This document shows, in pieces, positions 1 to 7,597 of a stretch of 43,829 bases of DNA. The stretch is from Gemmatimonadota bacterium. GTDB lineage: Bacteria > Gemmatimonadota > Gemmatimonadetes > Gemmatimonadales > Gemmatimonadaceae. The position numbers and the translations under genes were made by a program. The stretch spans positions 1-43,829 of the forward strand of contig VHBP01000016.1 of assembly GCA_016871915.1 (NCBI GenBank), read 5' to 3'. Each line of letters begins with the position of its first letter. Position 1 is the first letter of the stretch. Below the pieces are notes generated by a model. The model ran no database searches. It was not told the origin of the DNA and saw nothing but the letters and a program-made list of their open reading frames with translations.

Positions 1-51
1 CGAAATCGCCACCTGATACCCACGCACGATCAGGATGAAGAGTAGTCGCAT
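1..51 (-). CDS. yidD: YidD-like membrane protein insertion factor, N-terminal 17 residues only
   Basis: The reverse strand reads MRLLFILIVRGYQVAIS before the window ends, a good match to the start of YidD, a small amphipathic inner-membrane-associated protein thought to help YidC-dependent insertion. Its ATG shares one base with the rnpA stop (TGATG), so the two are translationally coupled, which is the usual rpmH-rnpA-yidD order in bacteria. Only the N-terminus is present, so the identification rests on this short stretch plus gene order. Confidence 0.75.
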   Translation of the reverse strand, partial: MRLLFILIVRGYQVAIS

Positions 52-389
52 CAGGGGGCCCGGACCACGCGCGTAGCGATTCGTTGCACATCGCCCAACA
101 GTGCATCGAAGCTCGCTGTGTAACTGGACGGACCCGCCCAGAGCACCAGGTCGCTCGGCGCGCCGTGCGAGTCGTTGGTGTGGAGCACCGGCCAAAGGGC
201 TCGGCGTACCGCGTCACGGAGTCGACGTTTCACGAGATTGCGCTCCACCGAGCCATGCCGATGCTTGGGGACGATGAGGCCGACCCGAGAGTGATGCAGA
301 AGGGAAGCCAGTTGTCGGACCTCGAGATGCGAGGTCCGAAACCGCTTCCCTTGTCGACGGACCCGATCAAGGTCCGTGGCACGGGTCAC
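51..389 (-). CDS. rnpA: Ribonuclease P protein component
   Basis: This 112-residue basic protein is the protein subunit of RNase P, which binds the catalytic RNA and helps it process the 5' ends of pre-tRNAs. The N-terminus has the family pattern DLDRVRRQGKRFRTSHL, and the RNR-type motif appears as ERNLVKRRLRDAVRR near residues 49-63. The start is GTG at 387-389. The frame stays open upstream into the end of rpmH, but no other ATG, GTG or TTG was seen there, so GTG is the best choice and no strong Shine-Dalgarno sequence is visible. It lies 43 bases downstream of rpmH and overlaps yidD by one base. The RNA partner (rnpB) is only about 4 kb away on the same strand. Confidence 0.93.
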   Translation of the reverse strand: MTRATDLDRVRRQGKRFRTSHLEVRQLASLLHHSRVGLIVPKHRHGSVERNLVKRRLRDAVRRALWPVLHTNDSHGAPSDLVLWAGPSSYTASFDALLGDVQRIATRVVRAP

Positions 390-432
390 CCAGCCGATGG
401 TCAGGCCATCAGTTGGTGATCGCTTCGGCGTC

Positions 433-597
433 TCAGATGCCAGCGTACTTGGACGGGAGCTTCACGGTCAGCCGTTTGCGCCCCTTCTTGCGACGGCGGC
501 TGAGCACCTCACGCCCCCACTTGGTCTCCATGCGCGCGCGGAACCCGTGCGTCTTGATGCGACGCTTGTTGCGCGGGCGGTACGTCGGCTTCCCCAT
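433..597 (-). CDS. rpmH: 50S ribosomal protein L34
   Basis: A 54-residue, very basic protein read from ATG at 595-597 to TGA at 433-435. It starts [20 protein letters not shown] and contains [20 protein letters not shown], the hallmark L34 sequence, so it is a large-subunit ribosomal protein. The C-terminal extension [12 protein letters not shown] is slightly longer than in enterobacteria but common in other phyla. It is the first gene of the leftward rpmH-rnpA-yidD operon and is divergent from dnaA, the classical arrangement around the chromosome replication origin. Confidence 0.97.
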   Translation of the reverse strand: MGKPTYRPRNKRRIKTHGFRARMETKWGREVLSRRRKKGRKRLTVKLPSKYAGI

Positions 598-642
598 CGG
601 TCAAACCCTCAGGCGTGAAATGCGATTCCGGACAGACTGCTA

Positions 643-671
643 AACCTATCCGCCGCCGATGGTTAGGTCAA
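643..671 (-). promoter_or_regulatory. Candidate sigma-70-type promoter for rpmH-rnpA-yidD
   Basis: On the reverse strand TTGACC (666-671) is followed after 17 bases by TAGGTT (643-648). The -35 box matches consensus at 5 of 6 positions, but the -10 box only at 3 of 6. It lies about 45 bases upstream of the rpmH ATG. The position and spacing are right, but the weak -10 keeps confidence modest. Confidence 0.4.
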
Positions 672-712
672 CCCAATGCGCTGCATCATCAACTGGCTTG
701 CAGTCACGAATG

Positions 713-740
713 TTGACTTGTCCACATGCGGTGGTACGTT
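713..740 (+). promoter_or_regulatory. Candidate dnaA promoter overlapped by a DnaA box
   Basis: TTGACT (713-718) and TACGTT (735-740), 16 bases apart, form a candidate promoter about 45 bases upstream of the chosen dnaA start. TTGTCCACA at 718-726 differs by one base from the E. coli DnaA box TTATCCACA and equals the form common in high-GC bacteria. Its position between the two promoter boxes would allow DnaA to repress its own gene, which is known in several bacteria and is inferred here. The rest of 598-785 shows no other clear element. Confidence 0.5.
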
Positions 741-785
741 CCGCCTCTCACTTGGATCTCCACGTTCGCTGGTGCTCGCCCTGGA

Positions 786-2183
786 ATGACGCTCTCCCCC
801 TCGGATGTCTGGACTCGCCTCCTGGATCAGGCGCGCACCCGACTCCCAGATCACACGATCGACACCTGGCTCGCCCCATTGACGGCAGCCGAGTATGCTG
901 ACGAAACCCTGACCCTGAATGCCCCCGACCAGTTCTCGGTCGAGTGGAACGAGCAGCGGCACACGTCGGTGTTGGAGTCGGTGGCGCCGATGGCGGTTGG
1001 CCACCCGGTCAAGATCCAGCTCCGGGTGCAGGCGGAGCGGTTACAGCGCTCCCAGATGGACCTCTTTGTGCCATCTCCCGGTCAGCAGAGGGCCAGTTTC
1101 ACGCCACAGCGGGGGTCTGGTGGGGTAACACTCAGCGCACTGAATGAGCGGTACGCCTTTGAGACCTTCGTAGTCGGCAAGTCCAATGACCTTGCCGCGG
1201 CGGCGGCGATGGCTGTGGCCCAGGCCCCCGGGAAGACCTATAACCCGCTCTTCTTCTACGGCCCCACCGGGCTCGGGAAGACGCATCTCATGCAGGCGAT
1301 CGCGAACGAGATCCTCGTCCGCGCCCCACTGACGCGCGTCACCTACATCACCACCGAGCAGTTCACCAACGACGTCATCACCTCCATCGGCAAGGGGGCG
1401 ATGCACGACTTCCGCCAACGCTATCGCGAGACCGATCTCTTCCTTGTCGATGATGTGCACTTCATCGGCGGGAAGAACTCCACGCAAGAGGAGTTCTTCC
1501 ATACGTTCAACGCCCTTTATGAGGCGGGGCGCCAGATCGTCCTCACCTCGGATCGTCCCCCCTCGGAGATCCCGAAGCTCGAGGCCCGTCTGGCGAGCCG
1601 CTTCGCGTGGGGGATGGTCGCAGACGTCGGACAGCCGGACCTGGAACACCGCATCGCGATCCTTCGTCGCAAGGCGGAGCAGGATCATCTCGAGCAGGCG
1701 ATCCCAGATGATGTCCTCCATTTCATCGCTGATCATGTGCGGTCCAATGTCCGCGAGCTGGAGGGCTCGATCATCAAACTCCTCGCCTATGCCTCGCTCA
1801 AACACCGTCCGATCTCTGTCGAGATGGCGCGTGAGGCATTACGAGACAAGCTGCGTTCCAACGACGACGGCGCGGAGCGCCCTGTTCGACAGGATGGGAT
1901 GGCTCGCATCCAACGGACCGTCGCTGGTGAATGGGGGGTGACGGTGGAGGGCCTCCGGTCCAAGACGCGGACCAAGACCCTCACCGTCCCCCGTCAGGTG
2001 GCGATGTTCCTTGCCCGCGAGATCCTTGGGATGCAGCTGGTGGAGATCGGGCTCGCCTTCGGCGGTCGCGACCATTCCACGGTGATCCATTCCTTGGAAC
2101 GCGTGACGGAGACGATGACGGACAACGGCGAGTTCCGAGGGCGTGTGGAACGGCTGCGGGAAACCCTGCGACTCTCCACATAA
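786..2183 (+). CDS. dnaA: Chromosomal replication initiator protein DnaA
   Basis: DnaA is an AAA+ ATPase that binds DnaA boxes and opens the origin. From the ATG at 786 the protein is 465 residues, starting MTLSPSDVWTRLLDQ, typical of domain I. The frame is open further upstream (another ATG at 726), but that extension does not resemble DnaA and would cover the promoter and DnaA box. Visible motifs are Walker A GPTGLGKTH (about residue 160), Walker B LFLVDDVHFIGG (about 218), an arginine-finger region with ARLASRFAWG, and the domain IV DNA-binding signature GGRDHSTVIHSLERV (about 427). Length and domain order are normal. It is followed by dnaN, but a 228-base gap suggests a separate dnaN promoter or origin sequence between them. 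Confidence 0.98.
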   Translation: MTLSPSDVWTRLLDQARTRLPDHTIDTWLAPLTAAEYADETLTLNAPDQFSVEWNEQRHTSVLESVAPMAVGHPVKIQLRVQAERLQRSQMDLFVPSPGQQRASFTPQRGSGGVTLSALNERYAFETFVVGKSNDLAAAAAMAVAQAPGKTYNPLFFYGPTGLGKTHLMQAIANEILVRAPLTRVTYITTEQFTNDVITSIGKGAMHDFRQRYRETDLFLVDDVHFIGGKNSTQEEFFHTFNALYEAGRQIVLTSDRPPSEIPKLEARLASRFAWGMVADVGQPDLEHRIAILRRKAEQDHLEQAIPDDVLHFIADHVRSNVRELEGSIIKLLAYASLKHRPISVEMAREALRDKLRSNDDGAERPVRQDGMARIQRTVAGEWGVTVEGLRSKTRTKTLTVPRQVAMFLAREILGMQLVEIGLAFGGRDHSTVIHSLERVTETMTDNGEFRGRVERLRETLRLST

Positions 2184-2411
2184 TGCACATGTTTGCGACA
2201 ACGCTCGATCGATCCCCAGCGGTTCTCCGCATCCACTCCCACCGGTCCACATGCGAAACCACGTGAGTCGGTGGGTGGGAGCCCCTTCACCACATGGGGT
2301 TCCGGCGTCCGTCCACAATGCACACCTTTCTACTACGACGACTGTTTAGAGAAGTACAAAAACAGCACGACGTAGCGCAGTTCGATTCCCCACATGTCAC
2401 CCGATCCCCGT
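2184..2411. other. dnaA-dnaN intergenic region, possible origin segment
   Basis: This 228-base gap has several TCCACA or CCCACA cores (2174, 2248 and 2324 areas, and just before dnaN), each with two or more mismatches to the 9-base DnaA box. It also has a short AT-richer stretch at about 2328-2366 (tgtttagagaagtacaaaaa). The motif TCCACATGCG occurs both here (near 2248) and in the dnaA promoter (721). This fits an origin-proximal or regulatory role, but there is no convincing cluster of good boxes. A small CACGTG core near 2264 is not a good parS. Confidence 0.35.
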
Positions 2412-3518
2412 ATGCGGTTCACGATCACACGCGAGAAGCTCCAGGAAGGGTTGGCCGCCGTCACCCCGGCCGTACCGAACAAGACGACCCTTCCCGTCCT
2501 GGCCAACCTCTTGGTCCAGACTACCGACAAGGGAATTCGCATCTCCGGTACCGACTTGGATATCGCCGTCAGTACGGAGATCACGGCGGATGTCGAAGTG
2601 GCCGGCGGAATCACGATCCCAGCGCGCAAGCTTAGCGAGATCGCCCGAGAGCTCCCTGCCGCCCCCGCACGCATCTCCTCGACTGGCGATCAGCGGATCA
2701 CCCTCGAGTGCGGTCGCGCCAAATTCAAACTCTTGGGTCTCCCGAAGTCGGAGTTCCCAAGCTTCCCCGCCGTCCGCTTCGAGAAGGCTCTCAAGATCGG
2801 CTCTGGAGATCTGCAGCGCCTGATCAGTCATACCGCCTTTGCTGCCAGTATCGAGGAGAGCCGTCCGATCCTCAACGGCGTACTCTGGGAGATTCGGAGC
2901 AACCTGATGCGCATGGTCGCCACCAACGGGCATCGCCTCGCGAAGATGGAGATCCCGGTGTCGGGCGGGCAGAAAGCCGATCACATCATCCCCCCCAAGG
3001 CGCTCGAGCAGATCAAGCGGCTCTTCCCCGCGGAAGAGCAGCTCGAGGTCGGGATCGGCGAGAACCATCTCGGGTTCCGCTCACCCTTCACCTCGGTCTT
3101 CACCCGCCTGATCGAAGGACCGTACCCAGGCTATGATCAGGTCATCCCGAAGGACAACGACAAGTATGCGATCCTCGATCGCGCCGCCTTCACGAGCGCG
3201 CTCCGCCGAATGAGCGTGGTCGCAAGTGACCAGACGCATCGCATCCGACTCTCGTTCAACTCGGGGATGCTCAAGTTCGCCGTCAGCACCCCAGACCTCG
3301 GTGAGGCCCAGGATGAGCTCCCGATCCGGTACGACGGGGATCCGCTCGACATCGGCTTCAACGCGAACTATCTCCTCGAGATGCTCCGCTTCATGCCGAC
3401 CGAGGAGGTGCGCATGACCTTCCGCGCGCCAGAGAGGGCGACGACGCTCGAGCCGGAAGGGTGGTCGGATCCGGCGAAGTATCTCTGCCTGTTGATGCCG
3501 TTGCGGTTGGTCGATTGA
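2412..3518 (+). CDS. dnaN: DNA polymerase III sliding clamp (beta subunit)
   Basis: The beta clamp is a ring-shaped dimer that tethers DNA polymerase III and other enzymes to DNA. From ATG 2412 the protein is 368 residues and begins MRFTITREKLQEGLAAV, the standard DnaN N-terminus. An in-frame ATG at 2394 would add six residues (MSPDPR), and neither start has a clear ribosome binding site. Family features include VPNKTTLPVLANLL (residues about 22-35), ATNGHRLA (about 174-181) and the C-terminal MPLRLVD, close to the usual MPMRL ending. The TGA stop is followed within a few bases by heptad repeat locus A, which probably ends both this gene and the convergent lipoprotein gene. recF and gyrB do not follow it, unlike in many bacteria. 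Confidence 0.97.
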   Translation: MRFTITREKLQEGLAAVTPAVPNKTTLPVLANLLVQTTDKGIRISGTDLDIAVSTEITADVEVAGGITIPARKLSEIARELPAAPARISSTGDQRITLECGRAKFKLLGLPKSEFPSFPAVRFEKALKIGSGDLQRLISHTAFAASIEESRPILNGVLWEIRSNLMRMVATNGHRLAKMEIPVSGGQKADHIIPPKALEQIKRLFPAEEQLEVGIGENHLGFRSPFTSVFTRLIEGPYPGYDQVIPKDNDKYAILDRAAFTSALRRMSVVASDQTHRIRLSFNSGMLKFAVSTPDLGEAQDELPIRYDGDPLDIGFNANYLLEMLRFMPTEEVRMTFRAPERATTLEPEGWSDPAKYLCLLMPLRLVD

Positions 3519-3524
3519 TGGGCA

Positions 3525-3570
3525 GGAGGCTCGAGGCTGAAGGGTAAAAGCTTCCAACCTTCAGCCTTCA
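3525..3570. repeat. Heptad repeat locus A: hairpin between convergent genes
   Basis: GGCTGAAGG (3535-3543) and CCTTCAGCC (3558-3566) form a perfect 9-base inverted repeat with a 14-base loop that contains AAAAGCTT. Each arm continues as degenerate seven-base units (AGGCTGA on one side, CCTTCAG on the other). On the reverse strand the repeat runs straight into the TGA stop of the 3568 gene. A bidirectional terminator role is likely from position. There is no T-tract. Confidence 0.7.
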
Positions 3571-4554
3571 GCGCCGCCGGATCTCCAGCCTCGCATTCTG
3601 CGTCACCGCCTGAGACTTCCGACGCCCGGTCAGCGAAAGGGTGAGGGTCGCAAGCCCGTTCCCGTCAACCATCTGACCATCATCGAGCCGTAGACCGAAG
3701 AGCAGCTCCCCCTGCCCCTCGCCGGTGATCGTCACCGGTTCGCCGAACTGCGTACCCATGCCTGAAAACGTCGACGACGATCGCCGACGGATCATCACGA
3801 CCACAGGACCTCCCTCGACTCTCGCATCCTCCACGACGTAGGAGCGAATCGAGACGAGAGTGAGTGGGATCGAATCGCGACAGACCGTGGTACGTAGTGA
3901 ATCGCGCCACGAGGTGCCTCGAACGAGGCGGCGTGGCGCGCCCACCAAGACCTCGCGCACCGTCTGCGCCACTGCGGCGTCCACCCCGCAACCCGACTCA
4001 TCGGGAGCGGTGATGCGCACCACACCATGGTCAGCATCGAGCGATGCCGAGAGTGCAACGGGGAGTGCGAGTCCCTCCGGCACCATGTTTGCTCGGGCGC
4101 GGCCAGACGCGTTGCCATCAATACGGTAGTCGAGCACAGCGCCCGACCGTGCGGTAGCGCGACCAGTACTATCCCAACGCACCGAGAGGAGGGTGCGCAG
4201 AGTATCCACCGCCGCGCTCGCCAGCGCTGGGGTGGTCGCTGCCGCTCGGAGCGCGGCGGTCACGGCGATCTCATGTGTGATCGGAGAACGCGCCACTCCA
4301 ACCACCCACGGTTCCGCCAGCGGATCGATGGGAACCGCTTTTTCGGGGACGGGGATCGGCGCGCTCACAGGCACCGGTGTGGCGACTGGAGCGGGCCCTG
4401 GACGGGTGGGCGCACAACCGTTCATGACTGTCAGGGTGGTCAGCCACATCCCTATGAGCCGAGTCGCGCACCTGAAGGTGCACCTGTGGCGCAGACGACG
4501 AACGGGCGGCAAGGCACCCATGTCTACTGGAGTCCTCACCGCCCGTCGCGTCAT
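3568..4554 (-). CDS. Hypothetical lipoprotein
   Basis: The longest reading is 328 residues. It contains a signal-peptide-like segment with a lipobox-like LTVMNGC (residues 41-47), which would be acylated at the cysteine. A Pro/Val-rich linker follows, then a region of alternating beta-type sequence without any motif I recognise. Three starts are possible: 4554 (five bases from the RNase P RNA end), 4521, and 4449, which starts at MWLTTLTVMNGC. The two longer forms supply the arginine-rich n-region expected of a signal peptide. The body has repeated TLVSIRSYVVEDARV and TITGEGQGELLFGL type strands and a conserved-looking cysteine pair (SGCGVD and TTVCRD). It may be cotranscribed with rnpB. Function is unknown, and the envelope location is inferred from the lipobox. 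Confidence 0.7.
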   Translation of the reverse strand: MTRRAVRTPVDMGALPPVRRLRHRCTFRCATRLIGMWLTTLTVMNGCAPTRPGPAPVATPVPVSAPIPVPEKAVPIDPLAEPWVVGVARSPITHEIAVTAALRAAATTPALASAAVDTLRTLLSVRWDSTGRATARSGAVLDYRIDGNASGRARANMVPEGLALPVALSASLDADHGVVRITAPDESGCGVDAAVAQTVREVLVGAPRRLVRGTSWRDSLRTTVCRDSIPLTLVSIRSYVVEDARVEGGPVVVMIRRRSSSTFSGMGTQFGEPVTITGEGQGELLFGLRLDDGQMVDGNGLATLTLSLTGRRKSQAVTQNARLEIRRR

Positions 4555-4558
4555 CGCA

Positions 4559-4926
4559 GGTTCCGCCTATAAGCCGGGTTCTGTCGAGGTCACGAGGACC
4601 TCGGACGATCATTTCTCTCGGCGTCCGGTCGCCCGAACGCTCTAGCGGCCAACCCGCGGCGTCTTGATCGCAGAGGACTGCTGCTCGCCGCCTATTCGGC
4701 CTTGCTCCTGCTGGGGTTTGCCGTGCCGCCCCTGTTGCCAGTGGCGCGGTGGGCTCTTACCCCACCGTTTCACCCTTACCTCCGCTCGCGCGAAGGCGGT
4801 CTGTTCTCTGTGGCACTCTCCGTCACGTCTCGCGACGTGCCCAGGCGTTACCTGGCAGCATGTCCAAGGAGCCCGGACTTTCCTCGGCGCGGACCGAAGC
4901 CCACGACGCGATCGCCCGGCGGAACC
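4559..4926 (-). ncRNA. rnpB: RNase P RNA (class A type)
   Basis: This is the catalytic RNA of RNase P, about 368 nt. The reverse strand carries the universal segments GAGGAAAGTCCGGGCTCC (4866-4886 area), GCCAGGTAACGCCTGG just after it, and ACAGAACCCGGCTTATAG near the 3' end (4565-4584 area). The ends were set from helix P1: GGTTCCGCC at 4918-4926 pairs perfectly with GGCGGAACC at 4559-4567. The position is close to rnpA, its protein partner, although the two are in separate units. The primary transcript probably starts a few bases upstream of 4926. Confidence 0.95.
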
Positions 4927-4934
4927 GTGTGGTG

Positions 4935-4980
4935 AATATAACCCCACCCTGGGGTTCTGGTCTATTTGACGCGCGTCAAA
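4935..4980 (-). promoter_or_regulatory. rnpB promoter with CRP/FNR-type palindrome
   Basis: On the reverse strand a -10 box TATATT (4935-4940) lies 7-9 bases before the RNA end, with TAGACC (4959-4964) 18 bases upstream as a -35 box (4 of 6). Directly upstream is a perfect 16-base palindrome, TTTGACGCGCGTCAAA (4965-4980), which has the TTGAC-N4-GTCAA form of CRP/FNR-family operators. Its centre is about 42-45 bases from the likely transcription start, the usual place for a class II activator. The spacer contains a second inverted repeat, AACCCCA-CCC-TGGGGTT (4941-4957). Confidence 0.5.
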
Positions 4981-5090
4981 ACGATGGGTGACAGCCGAGT
5001 GGGTGGGGTGTGGTCGGTGTGACGATGGGGTGACTTGGGGGGCCGAGGGTCGTGGTGCGCGACCCACTCAACCCCAAGGAGGAGAAAGAG

Positions 5091-6029
5091 ATGACGCCCC
5101 AAGCCCGCACCCTGAATGCCCCCGTGATCACCGTCGTCGATCCCGATGAACGCACGTGTATCGATGCCGCGGGTACGAGGCTCTTCTATGCCATACATCG
5201 GGAGACCGTCGCTGACGCGCACGCCGAATTGAAGCGCCGTCCTGTGAGTGCGGTCTTAGTCTCGGTCGCTCGTTGTGGACATGAAGCCGAGCGTCGTGTG
5301 GCGAGTGTCGTGCGCAAGTTCCCCATGGTCCCGACGGTCGCCCTGCTGGGGACGACGCTCCCGACCCCTGAAGCCTAGCTACAGCTTGGCCAGGCGGGGG
5401 TGACCCGTCTCGTGGATGGGCGCGCGCCATCGGGGTGGACGCGACTCCGACACCTCCTGAGCGAGGAGGCGGCGCACGAAGTGGAGCGTCGCACCCTCGC
5501 CGCGGTGCGCGCGGAGGTGGGCGAGGCGCCGGCCGATGTCTGGCGCTTCTTCGAGGCGGTATTGGACCGGCACGATCCGGCGCACACCGTGCGCGAGCTC
5601 AGCGGTCGGCTCGGCGTGGTCCCGAGCACCCTCAGGAGTCGATTCTTCCGCGCGGGCCTTCCGGCGCCGAAGCGGTACCTCTCCTACGCACGATTGCTCC
5701 GTGCGGCGCGCCTCTTCGAGGATCCTGGGCACTCGATCGCCGATGTCGCGACCACGTTGCGCTAGTCGTCCCCTCAGAGCTTCAGCCGTCACATTCGTCT
5801 GCTCTTCGGGGTGACCGCGGGTCAGTTCCGTCGCGAGATCACCGGGGAGGCGATGCTGGAGCGGTGGATGGCGGAGTTGGTGCGACCGCATCTGACGGCG
5901 CTTCGGACCCTGCGCCCTCTCGCGCTCAAGGCGGGGATGCCGGCCCGGAGCCCTTCCGTACGCACAGCGACCACCCTTCCTCCGTCGGTGCGTGATCGTC
6001 GCGCGGCCTGGCAGACGCGCGCCCGATGA
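5091..6029 (+). pseudogene. AraC-type transcriptional regulator with two in-frame TAG codons
   Basis: Starting at ATG 5091, directly after an excellent Shine-Dalgarno (AAGGAGGAGAAAGAG), one frame runs 312 codons to TGA and is broken only by TAG at codon 96 (5376-5378) and codon 225 (5763-5765). The first part resembles a receiver-like domain (VITVVDPDERT, PMVPTVALLG) but lacks the phospho-acceptor Asp after beta-3 (AVLVSVARCG). The C-terminal part is an AraC-type helix-turn-helix: RLGVVPSTLRSRFFRAGLP, then SIADVATTLR, TAG, and SSPQSFSRHIRLLFGVTAGQ. In AraC proteins the residue before SSPQSFSRHIR is normally Tyr, so TAC to TAG explains the second stop; CAG to TAG could explain the first. There are no frameshifts. 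It could be a young pseudogene, an assembly error, or a gene needing amber suppression. Other genes here end with TAG, so TAG is not reassigned throughout the genome. Confidence 0.75.
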
Positions 6030-6041
6030 ACCTCTCCCGCA

Positions 6042-6593
6042 TCACATCCGCGCGACGATCTCCGAGGCGCGGGCAAGTGCGGCCACCTGGAGCCCCACTT
6101 GTTCGATCGCCTCGCGCCCACCCTCCTCACGATCGACCACCGCCAGCACCCCCACGACCGTGGCGCCTGCCGCACGCAGCGCGTCGACCGCCTTGAGCGC
6201 CGAGCCCCCCGTGGTGATCACATCCTCAATCACCACCACACGGTCGGTCGGGAGGAACGCCCCCTCCACCAACTTGCCCGTCCCGTGCGTTTTCGCTTCC
6301 TTCCGCACGGTGAAGGCACGGATCGGTGTGCCGCCGACTTGGCTGGCGTACGCAATCGCATAGCTGACAGGGTCGGCGCCGAGGGTGAGCCCGCCGACGC
6401 TATCGGCGGCCCACCCGCGTTCGCGGATCGTCGCGAGACCGAGTGGGCCGATCAGGGTCAGTCCCTCGGGGTGCATCGTCGTCAGGCGTGCGTCGATGTA
6501 GAGGTCGGACTGCCGGCCTGAGGCGAGGGTGAATGACCCGCGCTTGGCGCTGCGCTGGGCGAGGAGATCGAGGAGGCGAGTGTGCGAGGTCAT
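6042..6593 (-). CDS. pyrE: Orotate phosphoribosyltransferase
   Basis: This enzyme joins orotate to PRPP to make orotidine 5'-phosphate in de novo pyrimidine synthesis. From ATG 6593 the protein is 183 residues, starting MTSHTRLLDLLAQRSAKRG. The PRPP-binding motif VVVIEDVITTGGSALKAV is clear near residues 120-137, and FTLASGRQSDLYIDAR and FTVRKEAKTHGTG (the mobile catalytic loop with its lysines) are in the expected order. A longer upstream reading exists but is only the complement of the histidine kinase gene, which runs divergently from 6650. It ends 12 bases after the broken AraC-like gene, convergently. Length matches short PyrE family members. The start has no strong ribosome binding site. 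Confidence 0.94.
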   Translation of the reverse strand: MTSHTRLLDLLAQRSAKRGSFTLASGRQSDLYIDARLTTMHPEGLTLIGPLGLATIRERGWAADSVGGLTLGADPVSYAIAYASQVGGTPIRAFTVRKEAKTHGTGKLVEGAFLPTDRVVVIEDVITTGGSALKAVDALRAAGATVVGVLAVVDREEGGREAIEQVGLQVAALARASEIVARM

Positions 6594-6649
6594 GGCGGGG
6601 ACGCTACGGGAGCGGACCGCAGGGGTCAATCGGGCGGGACAGGGGGACG

Positions 6650-7558
6650 ATGCTCGGATGGGTGATCGCGACGGTCTTCGCCGTCGCTCTGGTGGTCTTC
6701 CTCCTCGCGGCGCGAGCGCAGCGGCGGCGGCTCCGTGAGCGGAGTGCCGAGCTCGAGCACCTCTCGTTCGAGCTCGCCCGCGCGAATCGTGCCAAGTCGG
6801 AATTCCTCGCGAATGTCTCGCATGAGCTACGGACCCCGCTTGCCGCCATCGTCGGCTTCGTCGATCTGCTGCGCGACGGTTCCTATGGTGAACTCGGCGC
6901 GCGCATGGTCGGGCCGGTCGAGCGGATCCAGGCCTCCGCCGAGCATCTCCAAGCGCTCGTCGATCAGATTCTGGATCTCGCGCGACTCTCGGCGGGACGG
7001 CTCGACGTGCACACCGAGCCCCTTTCACTCCGCGCCTTCGTGATCGATGTCGCGAGTGAGATCGAGCCGTTGGTGATCGAGAAGGGATTGGCGCTCTCGA
7101 TCCAGGTGCCGGCCACCCTGCCACGTGTCACCACCGACCCCACACATCTGCGCCAGATCCTGGTGAATCTCCTTGGGAACGCGGTGAAGTTCACGCCGGC
7201 GGGGGGGATCACCCTACGCGCGGCCCTTGTCCCGGATGGGGCGGTGACGAGCTACACGCAGACCGCGACCAAACGTCCACTGCTCACGGCCGGTGGGACG
7301 TGGATTGCCTTGCAGGTGGTCGATACGGGGATCGGCGTCGCGGAGAGGGATCGGGAGCGGATCTTCGAGGAGTTCGAGCAGGTGGAGTCGGGTTCCCGTT
7401 CTGATTCCGCGCGTCGTGGGACGGGGCTTGGGCTCTCGATCACACGGCGGCTCGCGCGGCTCTTGGGTGGGGACATCACACTGGAGAGCGTGCCGGATCG
7501 GGGATCGACGTTCACCTGTTGGTTGCCGGTGGAACAGGGGCTGAAGGCTGGAGGTTGA
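6650..7558 (+). CDS. Membrane-anchored sensor histidine kinase
   Basis: From ATG 6650, preceded by AGGGGGA, the protein is 302 residues. It has one N-terminal transmembrane helix (about residues 4-22), a short charged coiled segment, and a complete kinase core: H-box SHELRTPLAAIVGF, N-box LVNLLGNAVKF, G1 DTGIGV, F-box region ERIFEEFEQVE and G2 GTGLGLSITRRLARLLGG. There is no periplasmic or cytoplasmic sensor domain, so it must sense through its membrane segment or a partner. No response regulator gene adjoins it; the receiver-like AraC gene upstream is broken and lacks the phospho-acceptor. The last residues (GLKAGG) are translated from heptad repeat locus B, and the stop codon also lies inside the repeat. 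Confidence 0.9.
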   Translation: MLGWVIATVFAVALVVFLLAARAQRRRLRERSAELEHLSFELARANRAKSEFLANVSHELRTPLAAIVGFVDLLRDGSYGELGARMVGPVERIQASAEHLQALVDQILDLARLSAGRLDVHTEPLSLRAFVIDVASEIEPLVIEKGLALSIQVPATLPRVTTDPTHLRQILVNLLGNAVKFTPAGGITLRAALVPDGAVTSYTQTATKRPLLTAGGTWIALQVVDTGIGVAERDRERIFEEFEQVESGSRSDSARRGTGLGLSITRRLARLLGGDITLESVPDRGSTFTCWLPVEQGLKAGG

Positions 7559-7597
7559 AAGCTGAAAGAGAAAAGCTTTGAGCCTTCAGCTTTCAGC
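7541..7597. repeat. Heptad repeat locus B: hairpin between convergent kinases
   Basis: Degenerate seven-base units read CTGAAGG-CTGGAGG-TTGAAAG-CTGAAAG and then return inverted as CCTTCAGCTTTCA. TGAAAGCTGAAAG (7556-7568) pairs with 7583-7595 at 12 of 13 positions around a 14-base loop containing AAAAGCTT, the same loop length and core as locus A. It supplies the TGA of the histidine kinase (7556-7558) and contains the TGA of the convergent Ser/Thr kinase (7593-7595). It is a likely two-way terminator. Confidence 0.7.

Noticed and set aside
2255-2275. A parS site between dnaA and dnaN
   Set aside because: Only the CACGTG core is present; the flanks do not match the palindrome.
5091-6029. TAG as a sense codon throughout this genome
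   Set aside because: The terC, DASS and second M16 genes end with TAG at natural family lengths, so any readthrough would have to be specific to this gene.
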